DNA of 64,000 nucleotides, from contig CAMTDV010000009.1 of NCBI GenBank assembly GCA_947069175.1, positions 10,859,663-10,923,662 on the forward strand, given 5' to 3'. Shown here one piece after another: positions 44,261-54,733 of the stretch. A program made the position numbers and the translations under genes. Position 1 is the stretch's first letter; each line of letters opens with the position of its first letter. This DNA is from Scalesia atractyloides. Its lineage: Eukaryota; Streptophyta; Magnoliopsida; Asterales; Asteraceae. The notes under the pieces were generated by a model, which saw nothing but the letters and a program-made list of their open reading frames with translations, searched no databases and was not told where the DNA came from.

Positions 44261-45001
44261 TAGGGTGTTCATCGAATCGAATATCGAATTTTCGAATTAT
44301 TCGTATCGAATTATTCGAATAATTTTTATTTTCCCTTAAATTTGTATTCGATTCGAATTCAATTAAAACTTACCTATTTCGATTCGAATTCGTATTCGAA
44401 TAAAAAACCCAATTCATATTCGATTCATATTATTAAAATTCGAATTCGAATCTAATTCGAATAAATTCGATTCAATTCAGATTCTTAAAACATGTAAAAA
44501 CTATCAAAATGAAACATAAATTTTAAAGTAGCCATAAAGTACGATATCACATTAAAAAGTTCCAAATAAAGTACAATAAGTCTAAAATTCAAAACGAGAA
44601 GTCGGGAATAACAACTCCACATTACAAGTTAATATTTTTAGGGTTAGAAATCTATTGATAGATTTGTTACTTAGGTTTTAGTTATGGGTCATGTTTGGGT
44701 TTGGTAACAGGTAATTTTAATATTTGGAAAAAAAACTCTGAAAATTATTTATAGTATAGCTTAATAAAAGTTATATATGTATTATATATAAAAATAATAA
44801 ATAAAAATGTATAATTTTCGAATTTCGAATTGAATCGAATTTGAAATTATAAATTCGTATTCGATTGTATTCGATTTACTTGACTCGAATTGAATCGAAT
44901 TCGAATTCGAATTTTTTTAATGAAACGAATTCTTGCTAATCGAATCTAATAAAAACGAATTTCGAACTTTTCGAATTCGAAACGAATTCTGAACATCCCT
45001 A
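44261..45001. mobile_element. hAT-type MITE, TTCGAATTCGAA-rich subfamily
   Basis: Ends TAGGGTGTTCATCGAATC and the complement of TCTGAACATCCCTA. 741 bp. Both subterminal zones are built of ATTCGAATTCG words, and the middle is unrelated AT-rich DNA. Flanks show CACTTTTG and CAGTTTTG, an imperfect 8-bp match offset by two bases on the left, so the TSD is tentative. Confidence 0.78.
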
Positions 45002-45170
45002 CAGTTTTGCCAAGGTTGATATATTTTTTTGTTTTTTTTCGAAGACTACTGCAACAAAAAGTCATTTAATTTATATCCTCAAAGGTACACATGTATTAAT
45101 AATGAATATTATTTTAATTCATTGATGAAATTTTTTCTGGATAGATTAATATATTATTTTTGTAATTTCA

Positions 45171-45486
45171 GAGCATTCACATCCAGCTCCATAAAAATAT
45201 ACATACATTCCACTAAAAAACAACTCTTATATCAATATATTTCCACTAAAAAAAATAATTTTTCTCTCTCATTTTCAATTAAATAATATTTTTATACCTT
45301 TATCATTAATTTTATATCTCCTTCACTCACAACCACTTTCAAACATATATTAAAAAAGTATAGGGTGAACAGTGTCCCCAAATATACAGATGAAACGTAA
45401 CATTTTCTCTCTCCTTCACTCACAACCACTTTTTATATTTTAAAAAAACCAAAACAGAGATTTTGATTCTCATGATGTGAATGCTC
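45171..45486. mobile_element. Tourist-like MITE, copy 2
   Basis: 3-bp target duplication TCA (45168-45170 and 45487-45489). Terminal inverted repeats GAGCATTCACATCC with complement GATGTGAATGCTC. Clearly homologous throughout to 23078-23404. Confidence 0.88.
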
Positions 45487-45489
45487 TCA

Positions 45490-47956
45490 GTCATGAGTTG
45501 TTTTATTCTATTTCCTTTCTTTTAATATTGTTTTTTTAGCTATTTGTTTTATTACCGTGTTTTTTTTATTTTTTCTATAATTCTAGTTTTACGTCTCTGT
45601 TTTCTTATGTCTGAGGGTTTTTAGGCTTAAATTTTAGGTTTTCTGTTTTTTAACATTATGTTTTCTTAGGCTTAAATTTTAGATTTTTTTTAACATTATA
45701 TTTTTCTAAAATTTTGTAACGAACAAACTAATACCAGTTAAATTCTCTCGTGTTCCCGCGACAACGTGTGATTTGATATATCTACATTTTTTTAGAATTA
45801 GAATAACAAGTTGAATAGTAACAGTACCATGTGGGTATATGGCACTGTTCGTACTAAGTAGAGGTGCACAAATTCGAACTTTTTAAAACTAATTTAGATA
45901 AGTTAAAAAATAGTATAAAAGCAAATTCTATAAACTTGATCCAATAGCATCTGGTTTAGATTATACAACTCAATTCTTTTTAATCTGGATTTCGATTTTT
46001 TAATCAATTAAAATAAATATATAATAAACTAAAAAACTCATATATTTTATTTATTTTTCATAAGTTATATAGCATAAATTTGTTAAAAAAGATCAAAAAA
46101 AATAAATAATAAATAAAATAAACTCACAAAATGTCATATTTGTTGATATTTGTAGATTTTACAAGTAATATAACATAACAATCATTAAATAAAATACAAA
46201 ATAAACAATAATATATAAGATAAACTCAACACCATTCATATATGAAAATAAGAAACCTGATATTAATATCCGGGTCGGATCCGACGTGAGAAGATCAAAA
46301 AAACACTAGTGGATTGAAAATTTTTTAAATTCGAATTCGACCCTACCAGATTGTATCCAGTTTTAAAAAAGTTCAGTTTTCCCATCAAATTAGTTTCAAA
46401 TATTTTTAGGATCGATTATATATTCAAATTTTTTCTACATATCAAATATAGACAATAAGTTGTAAAATTATTATTATATATAACATTATAACTAAATTTA
46501 TAAATACTATAGATAATTTGTAGAGGAGAATGTATAATAGACCAATCTGTATTTTGGTGTATTCCACCTCACCTTCACCAATAGGGTGTTACTCTAAAAA
46601 GATCCTTTAAACAAAGGAAAATTATATTGATCTCGGACCATTTTCGTCCGAGTATTGTTGCTCAAGTGTTGTGTTATGTCATCAACTATGTGGCATGCAC
46701 ATAAATTTTGCTTTACGTATCCCATAGGGTTTAACAAATGGAATAGTAATTGATAGTGTTTAATAATATTATTAATATTGTGATAGTAATGTTATTCTAT
46801 AAAGTCTTATAAAAAATGAGAAAGATACAAAGACACAATGATCATAAAATATAACAAAACGTCGAGTAAATACACACTGTCGAGGGAGAAAGACACAATG
46901 AGTCACAAAAAAAAACACAATGACGCCAATATAGAAAAGAACAATGCTAAACAAAAATCACAATAATCTCAACAAAGAATCTAAAATCTACAAGCAAAAA
47001 ATCTAAAGCGAAAACCTAAAATCTCACATCGTATTCGAGAGTTCGATGACATGGTTCTAATGCCGCTTGAATGGGTTCAATCGCAATTCGTTTGATACCC
47101 TTCCTACAACTTCCTATTTTTAGGAGACTTGATTTAATCCTAACACTATTTTTAGGAGACTATGTATCTAAACCTAGCTCTATTAAATTTCTCTACAAAG
47201 TGTGTTTTTCCTAAAAGTGTAGGAAGTGTCATTGGATGCATTTTTTAAAGGTTCAATCATCTTGGTGACATTTTAGTAATAATTGTGTTTTAAATAAGGA
47301 ATGACTTGATAGATGGATGGCAAAAAAAGGTCATTTGGCGTGTATTAATAAAAGCAAATAACTGTCATTAATAAAGCCACTCTTTCAATCTCGCGAACTT
47401 CCATCTCTCTCACGTATCACCTTCTATATTCAAAAACAACAAAAATCTTCTAAATTTCATCGATATAAGATTCGGTATACAATATAAGCGTAAGTTTCAT
47501 ATAATATTGTGGTTCATGAATTTATATTTAATTGTATGTTTGTTGGGGGATAAAGAGAACCAAAAATTGTTATAGATGTTGGGTATGTTTTATACGTGTT
47601 TTTAAGCTCGGGTGTGTTTTATGTGTAGAGGGTGTGTTTAATTGTGAAATATGATATAACACAATATAAAGAAACCGAAAACTGATAAACGTCAAGAAAT
47701 AATTAATGTGCTTTATGTTTCGAGCGTCGGTTGAAGGATGAGATGAATGTGACATGAAGGATGTTATGTTTTATTGAGAAAACTGATATAACACAATGTG
47801 AAGAAACTCGAAAATAATACAACACAACGTCATGAAATAATTAATGTGTTTTATGTTTTGAAATTTGGATGAATGATGATATGAATGTGAGATGAAGGGT
47901 GTTATTAATGTGGTGTTGTAACTAAATCAATTGTGGGTTTAAGAAATAAGGTTTCC
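45490..47956. other. AT-rich intergenic DNA, no supported gene
   Basis: Very AT-rich. 47047-47180 resembles 51328-51425 (GATGCCGCTT-AATG, TTTGATACCCTTC, TTTTTAGGAGACTATGTAT), a dispersed repeat. 47650-47890 holds a ~120-bp tandem duplication (ATAATTAATGTG-TTTATGTTT ... GAATGTGA-ATGAAG). Nothing coding. Confidence 0.5.
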
Positions 47957-50735
47957 ATATATATATGGGAATGTTCATTTGAGAAGAAAATTTTATTGAG
48001 AAGAAAAAGAAGAAAATGGCATAATGGTAAAATATTAATTAATTTATATCTCCTCTCATTTATTATTATGTTTGACTAATTAATTAGTTATAAAGACTAT
48101 CATCCTCCACACTAAAATTTTTGCCTACACACATCAAAAGTTATACTACACATTTCGAAATTTTCCTACACAATTCGTAATTTATCATACACACCTCGTA
48201 TTTATCCTACTTGTAACACCCCGAAAACGGGTTTGGTAATATATATATATATATATATATATATAAACATGAGTTGGTCATAACAAGGGTAGCTAAGCTA
48301 GGAATAATTAACCTAGTTAGTCATATGTTTGAAAAAAGAAGAAACATGAATAAATGCTCCTTTTAAATAACTTGTAAACTATAGGGACTAAAAGGGGCAA
48401 AACATAAAGTCTTTTAATTAAATTAAATAAAAAAACAAACAACTAGTTTGGGTCGAATATCATCAGGAGCACAAGAAGGGTTCTTTCAAAACCCTAAAAC
48501 TCACAAAATTCAAAAAATCAAAGATGAATCAAGCTAAAAATTGGGGCTTTAATAATTTCGTGATCACCCAAGTTAGGAGATCACTAGGTATGTTGAATTT
48601 TGTTATTTGGTGATATTTTGAAATTCTGATTAACATTCATGAACGAAATTCTGGTATGAATAATGAATGTTATAGTGAAATTGATATGAGTACAAGTCTA
48701 GGAACAAGCCCTATATGAAAACATGTTGATTTAGTGCCATGAATTAGTGTTTCGGTTAACTAATCATGTAGGTGCTAAGTGGGTTTTATGATAAGATGAA
48801 GAACACTAGAATTTTGGTAATGAAATTAGTGTTGTTTGATTTCCATGAAGTGAATCTAGGTGTTGTTATGCATGCTAGATATAATGAATTTGAAAATGAT
48901 GTTAATCTTGGCAAAAATATAAACTAGTTTGTAAATATGTAAAAATTATGCTCATTAGGTGTTTGTTAAAATGCCTAAATGAAAGCTAAAGTGTTGAAAT
49001 TTCGAGTAAAACGCGTACTTGAATAACATGGCACGTTATGCGAAATATGAAGCGATAAGGGTTCTAAACATGATGTTGATTTAGACTAGTTGTTTATATC
49101 ATGTGATCAAAGTTAGTTAACTTTTGGAAAGTTAAACTAACCAATGGCGAAGTCGAATAGTGGTTTCGACATAGAAAATATGTAAGGTGGAATAGTGTGA
49201 TTGTTAATGACTAATCTAACCACCTTGTAAATGATGATGATAGTTTGACGCTCAACGAGCTAGGTGGAGGCTTGAGAAAGAAGCGGTCAAACGGATCGAG
49301 TACACGGAAAAGAGCATAACTGGATGCAAGGTAAGTAAAGCTTACACACATTTGTAGTATGTAGTTGTATTATAGGCGATAAATACAACAAATAGTTATT
49401 TGATCAAGTAAACACTTAGGACAAGCATAAAAATGAAAGGTATGATTCTTGTGAGTCAAATGCCTTAAAATGCGTCATTGTCGTAAATTAGTAATCCGAG
49501 GGGATAACTCAAAACAAATAGTCACCACATTAAAATCCACCACAATTATAGTTGTGGTGGAAGATTATTTGATAAGTAATGTGGTAATATAATGCTAGAA
49601 GCGAATGAAAATGAATTATGCGGTAAAGTGCTTAAATACCCTTAACGGGTCAAAATAAGCATTTAAGTAAAAAGGGTTTATGAATATATAAAAACTCGTG
49701 ATTTGAAACTAGTATGATAGACAACAATGAGGTTATTAAGTCCGGGTAATGGGCATAATCGTGGAAAATAATTCCACTAAAAAGTTATGGATGATTTGAG
49801 CTTAAGTGCTTAAACGTCAAACGGGTCAAAATCAAGTAAAACGCAAACCGGGTAACGGGAGCGTAAACTATATAAATTTTGGATCCGGGTAATGGATTAC
49901 AACTTAGACATGTTAAGAAACGAACCCCAAGTTATAGGAATGAGTTTGGAATAAGTTTGGATGTAAATTGAGAGAAAAGTAAACGTGCACAGCTGACACG
50001 ACCGGGTGAACATTTGACACGGCTGGGTGAATGTTCTGAAAAAAAATGTTTAGCTGACACGGCCGGGTGGGAAAGCTGACACGGCCGGGTGAAAGGGCTG
50101 AAAAAAAGAAAAAAAAAAAATACATATATTTTCTTGTGTTTATGTTGTTTGTTTGTTCGTTTTAACATATGGATTTTTTTTGACATTTTATAAACATATT
50201 TTAACTAAAAGCATTTCATTTTTATGAAATGTAGGTTGCCTAAAAGTATCGGATGTCGATCAAGCTCAACGAAGAACCGAACACGATCAAGATACACGCT
50301 TCCACACTATGTTTCGTCATCATTTTAAATGACGAACTTATAAATATGATGTTGAAATGATTTAAATTCTTAAATGTTTTAACAAACCCGCATTTTTCAT
50401 ATGTATGTGTAATGGCAATTACACAATTCTAGTCGAAACCTATATGAAATCGTATAAATGAACTAAGGGTCTTACACTACATTACAAATGGATTTTTATT
50501 TTTATTTTTTGAGAAAAATATATATATTAAAAATAAGTTAAAATTAATATAGTTAGTTATTAAAGATGAAACTACCATTAATGATGTATGTAAGTGTACC
50601 AATATACCTTATAGTTACATTAAATACAAATATTAAATGAAGTCTAATGAAGCATTTCTATTGGTTGAAATTTCTTATTTTTTTTTCTCACAAAGAATTT
50701 ATTCTCATTTGAACTCTCCACTATATATTTATATA
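47957..50735. mobile_element. Foldback MITE split by a solo LTR
   Basis: Left end ATATATATATGGGAATGTTCATTTGAGAAG (47957, run continues) pairs with the right end, whose complement is GGAGAGTTCAAATGAGAATAAA. The arms extend about 60 bp with GAGAAGAAA words. Both ends lie in AT tracts, which hide any target duplication. The solo LTR at 48212-50476 sits inside it. Confidence 0.6.
48212..50476. mobile_element. Solo LTR of a third family (2265 bp)
   Basis: Starts TGTAACACCCCG and ends GGGTCTTACA, with flanking CTACT (48207-48211) and CTACA (50477-50481), a 5-bp target duplication with one mismatch. No primer site or interior. It contains an (AT)n tract at its start and four TGACACGGCCGGGTG-type words at 49990-50095. 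Orientation is uncertain. A leader-like stretch with CCCTAAAACTCAC near 48495 favours plus. The minus frames at 49913-50186 are the reverse of the GGCCGGGTG repeats and are not genes. Confidence 0.65.
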
Positions 50736-51139
50736 TAGGGTGAGGTTCCTGTAAAAAGGACCCTTTTCGTTAGAGGTGTGAGAAGGCACAGGAATTAACA
50801 TGTAGACATCATGTTTTGAACTTAGTCATGATGTTTTGGGTTGTTTTGGCAAGAAAAACACTAAACACAGCAATTTAAAACACAATGCAATGCATTATAG
50901 GCGTGCAATTTAAAAAACACTATTTAACACTTAAAACACACTACTTAATGTTCTTGGCATGGTGTTTTAAGTTTTAAGCCTAGAATTCGTTGTATTGTGC
51001 ATTAAATTATTATGTTTAAGTTTTTCTTTTCAAAACAACCCAAAACATCATGCCTAATTCTAAAACATGATTCATACATGTCAATTTCCATGCTTTCTCA
51101 CACTTTTCATGAAAAACGTCTTTTTTACGGGATCATAAA

Positions 51140-51157
<18 letters not shown>
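50733..51157. mobile_element. Candidate AT-tract-associated MITE
   Basis: The left end ATATATAGG-TGAGGTTCCTGTAAAAA is roughly the inverse of the right end TTTTTTACGGGATCATAAACC followed by TATATAT. Inside are repeated AAACACAATGCA / AAACACTA words. No clear target duplication. Confidence 0.5.
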
Positions 51158-51180
<23 letters not shown>

Positions 51181-52043
51181 GTAATTATCCATCCCATAAA
51201 TAACTTATTTAGTCCAATTACAATTGTACCCTTTTATTAAAATACTAAAGATCACACATGTCATCACTAAAACAATTTCTATATTTTGTAGGAAAAACCC
51301 ACTTTTTAGCCAACGCCCACCCTATATGAGTTGCGATGCCGCTTAAATGAGTTAAATTGGAGTCCGTTTGATACCCTTCTTACGACTTTCTAATTTTAGG
51401 AGACTATGTATTTGATCCTAACCTATTAATGATTAAAATCTTTAATGCGAGTGAAGTATTGTCATACTTTATAAAAACCATTAACCCGGTTTCGTAAAAC
51501 AGCATGTGTGATTTTAAACCCAAATGAAAAATACAATGCATAAAAATGACACCAAGATAAAACACCATTTATAAATTGGTACCAAAATGTAATACAACAT
51601 GTGTAACTTGACAATCAAATGTAAAACACATGTGTAAATTGACTTATAAGCATAAAACACTATATGTAAAGATGTTAAAACCATGCTAAGGTAAGAAGCC
51701 ACAAGAATATGACTCTCGTATTTTAAGCCAGTGGTATAATTGTCCCTACATAATCATAAAGCGGAGTACTTAATCACATAGTGTTACGTGATTACGTAAT
51801 GGTCATAATCACGTATTGTACACAAAATCACATACCATTATAATTATTCTGAATATAAAACATATTATGTAATTCGATGACATAATCATGTAACATGTAA
51901 TATATATATAGGAGAAGGATCCGTTAGGAACCACCCTTTATTATGAGAACCGCAAGAACCAATGTGAACACAACCAAAAATACCTAAAAAAAACTAAAAA
52001 GCATCCAAAAAAAATTAAACATTTTAAAAAAAAAATTGGTGGT
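51158..52043. other. Non-coding stretch with repeat fragments
   Basis: (AT)n at 51140-51173. 51328-51425 is a relative of 47047-47180. 51500-51690 has AAAACACCAT-type words. 51900-52043 starts ATATATATAGGAGAAGGATCC and is the left flank of the Tat element. Confidence 0.45.
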
Positions 52044-53264
52044 TGAAGAAACCCTAGATCAACTAGACCAGAATATGGAATGGGCTCTGCATAAAAGGGT
52101 TAACCCTTCGTTTGGTTTCACGATGGATGATGAATAAAACAGTACTTTGACTGAACCTGCAAAAAAACACCATTGGCTCGCCACGGGGAGGAGGGGGGTT
52201 CTCTCCGTGACCACCCTCTGGCGTGAGAATAAGTACAGGTAGTCGGAAGTAAGTATTATATCGTAAGAGAGAGAGTAGTTGAGAGTGAATACCTTTCCTT
52301 GAACTCCAAGTTACTTATTTATAGCCGGTGTTTAGCGCCAAAAAGAGAGAGATTGTTAACTTTAACGGAATCTTTTGCTATTCCGTTAATGTTTGTTGGC
52401 AATCCGTTAGTGCACACGGATCGTGAGCTCATCAGCGGTTAGGGAGGTGCCACGTGTCAACATGAGATCACTACATCTTATAAATGTGAGCATGCCATCA
52501 CCGTGATCTTCCTCGGCCGTCCAGATGTTGCCATGTGGCAATTGGTTATAACCGAAAAGATGCTTGCACGATTGGGTGTTAATGGCTTCTAGAAGGTTTC
52601 ACAGCTGTTACCCATCTATTATTCGCCACGTGTACATTTTGTTATAACAGAAAAGATTCCCTTGCTTCTGCACCAAGTCAAGGATTTTGCTAAGGGAAAG
52701 TTTCTCAGGATTTACTGTTTCCTTGCGCGAGAAGCGCAAGTTAGTTAACTGATCTTCCTTTGTCTCCTTGCTGCTTAGCGCAACGTTTGGTGGATACTTG
52801 CTTTGATATAAATATCTGCGCAAGGTTTGTGCATGAAGCATTATCCAACGAGAATGTTCAAGGTTAACTTTGAACCTTGCGCGAGCCCGCGCAAGGTAGT
52901 TAAATGAAGCATTATCAAACGAGAATGTTCAAGGTTAACTTTGAACCTTGCACGAGCCCGCACAAAGTAGTTAAATGAAGCATTATCAAACGAGAATGTT
53001 AAAGGTTAATTTTGAACCTTGCGCGAGCCCGCGCAAGGTAGTTAAATGAAGCATTTATCCAAAGAGAATGTTTAGGCTTTTAACTTTGAACCTTGCGCGA
53101 GCCCACGAGAGGTAGTTATATGATCCTTTCCTCTCCTGGATATTTGGCGTAGAGTTCTAATAAATCTTATTTTGGCAAAGAAGTCTGCGCGCAGTTTTCT
53201 TAGAAGTTATTAATGGGTATGGTTTCCTTGATTGGCGCAAGGTTTTTGGGACCATACCCCTTCA
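52044..53264 (-). mobile_element. 3' LTR of the Tat element (1221 bp)
   Basis: The minus-strand LTR starts TGAAGGGGTATGG (53264) and ends GGGTTTCTTCA (52044). It is nearly identical to 62913-64000 over the shared 1088 bp apart from scattered substitutions and one extra subrepeat here. Confidence 0.9.
52832..53115. repeat. Four ~70-bp subrepeats in the LTR
   Basis: Units begin TGAAGCATTATC near 52832, 52904, 52974 and 53047. Each contains AAGGTTAACTTTGAACCTT and CCTTGCGCG-AGCC-CGCGCAAGG, a hairpin with a 9-bp stem. The other LTR has only three units (about 63714, 63785 and 63857). Confidence 0.9.
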
Positions 53265-53782
53265 AGTCCCCCAGTCCAGTGTTGCTCCTATGTAAGAATA
53301 AAAAGTAGGTGGAGCACTGGACTTAAGATAAATGTGTTGCGCTAGGTAAAGACTAGCTTTTTGTTGCTTTATGCATCTTGGTGACGTGTCGTAAGTGACT
53401 CTTGAAAAAGTATTTGAATTTCAAATATACTTAGACACGTGTCACTCATCCGGATGGTGTAGTTGGTGACGACGCACGTTCTTGAGACGTGATGGTACTG
53501 TTGACAGGCTGTCAACAGTACATGTCTTACCGTATTTAATGCTATTTCGGCGACACTCACGCGCGTGGGGCGGTTACTGTTCCCCACTCACCCCTGCGGT
53601 TACTTGGGGATACGTGATCATCGCAAAAGTCGCCGCAGTCAAATCGTGCATTAATTACGATTAGTATATAAAGGGATCAACGATCCATTTGCTTCCTCAC
53701 CAGATTACAATTTGAGAGAAATTTGAGTTCATATCTTCCGGCGACCTTCAAAGTTTTCTAAGTATTCTTCAAAGTTTGAGTT
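53265..53782 (+). promoter_or_regulatory. Polypurine tract and promoter of the antisense ORF
   Basis: On the minus strand GGACTGGGGGACT next to the LTR (53265-53277) is the polypurine tract. On the plus strand the segment looks like a plant promoter: a CACGTG G-box at 53436-53441, a TTGACAGGCTGTCAA palindrome near 53500, and TATATAAAG at 53665-53673, 110 bp before the ATG at 53783. The antisense ORF would therefore be transcribed from inside the element, not from the LTR. Confidence 0.65.
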
Positions 53783-54733
53783 ATGGCCACCGGTGCAAGT
53801 TCTGCTGAGATGTCGTCGTCACGTTTGCCACCGTTAAAGTGGTCGAAGAAAGATTTCGATAATCTTGCCACCAACTTTCTTTTTGCTCCGTCCTGGAAAG
53901 CGTTTTTTCCGGTGGCGAACGCGACGGCGGCTGATGCGCCGGCCGGCTACATTACATTATTTTACGATTATTTTGCCGAAGGGAACTTCCGGCTTCCGCT
54001 GACCCATTTCTTACTGGAAATTCTTGGTTTTTACAAGATTCATATTTCTCAGTTGAGCCCGATGGGAATGGTGAGGATCCGACATTTTGAGTTTGTTTGC
54101 CGGTCGATGCAGATCGTGCCGTCGGTCGATAAGTTTAGAGTCTTCTACCAGTTGCACTGTTCGTTGGGTTTTTATTCGTTCCAACAATGTGTGCAAGCCA
54201 AAAGATTGCTGCTGATGCCGCCCAAATCTTATCATGACTGGAAGCAGAAGTTCTTCTTCATCAAGGCGGCAGTGATCCCGATGAAGATGACATTCCGGGT
54301 CGGTGATGAGATCGAGCTGGAGACCCTTCCCATACCTGCCGACGAGGTGTGGTATCAGGATATTAAAGATGTGCCCAACATTGTGTTGTCGGAGAGGGCC
54401 CTCATCGCTGCCGGGATGAGCATTTTTTGGAAGAAAGAACACCGGGAAAAACCGGTATATACTGAAGATGGAACCGGTACGCAACCTTTTAACTTCTTAG
54501 TAATATCCTTTAATAGATATGTACTGATGCAAAAATGCTTGTTATGTAGCTGCGCCGCTCTACTTGGTCTCTTTCAAGAGAGAGAAGGAAAATGGCCGTC
54601 GTGCCTATTGCTGATGGTGAGGAAACTTGGTTCTCACAAATCTTGGGGAACTTTTAGTTGCCCAAGAAGGAGGATCTGGAGGCGCAACCATCTTCGAAGA
54701 CTGGTAAATAAGTTCTTACAAAACCTAAGTTGA
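53783..54733 (+). CDS. Antisense ORF of the Tat element, N-terminal 'putative gypsy-type transposase' domain
   Basis: The frame is open from ATG 53783 for 316 codons. The first ~231 residues are coherent: SSSRLPPLKWSKKDFDNLA, FYDYFAEGNFRLPLTHFLLE, LGFYKIHISQLSPMGMVRIRHFE, FYQLHCSLGFYSFQQC, FRVGDEIELETLPIP. They match the plant 'Transposase (putative) gypsy type' family (Pfam Transposase_28), whose real function is unknown. After VYTEDGTG a splice donor GTACGC (near 54478) probably opens an intron ending at TTATGTAG (near 54549), so the last ~85 codons of the open frame are partly intron and out of frame. The next exon continues with KMAVVPIADGEETWFSQIL in another frame and carries an in-frame TAG, so the gene is damaged. 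Confidence 0.75.
   Translation: MATGASSAEMSSSRLPPLKWSKKDFDNLATNFLFAPSWKAFFPVANATAADAPAGYITLFYDYFAEGNFRLPLTHFLLEILGFYKIHISQLSPMGMVRIRHFEFVCRSMQIVPSVDKFRVFYQLHCSLGFYSFQQCVQAKRLLLMPPKSYHDWKQKFFFIKAAVIPMKMTFRVGDEIELETLPIPADEVWYQDIKDVPNIVLSERALIAAGMSIFWKKEHREKPVYTEDGTGTQPFNFLVISFNRYVLMQKCLLCSCAALLGLFQEREGKWPSCLLLMVRKLGSHKSWGTFSCPRRRIWRRNHLRRLVNKFLQNLS

Noticed and set aside
49913..50186. Minus ORFs with FFFF and SPGRVS repeats
   Set aside because: Translation of A-runs and GGCCGGGTG words in a solo LTR.
51012..51203. 63-codon plus ORF ending in IYIYIYI
   Set aside because: Runs into an (AT)n tract within a MITE.
54011..54484. 157-codon minus-strand ORF
   Set aside because: Complement of the antisense-ORF exon, whose plus-strand translation has a recognisable family match.
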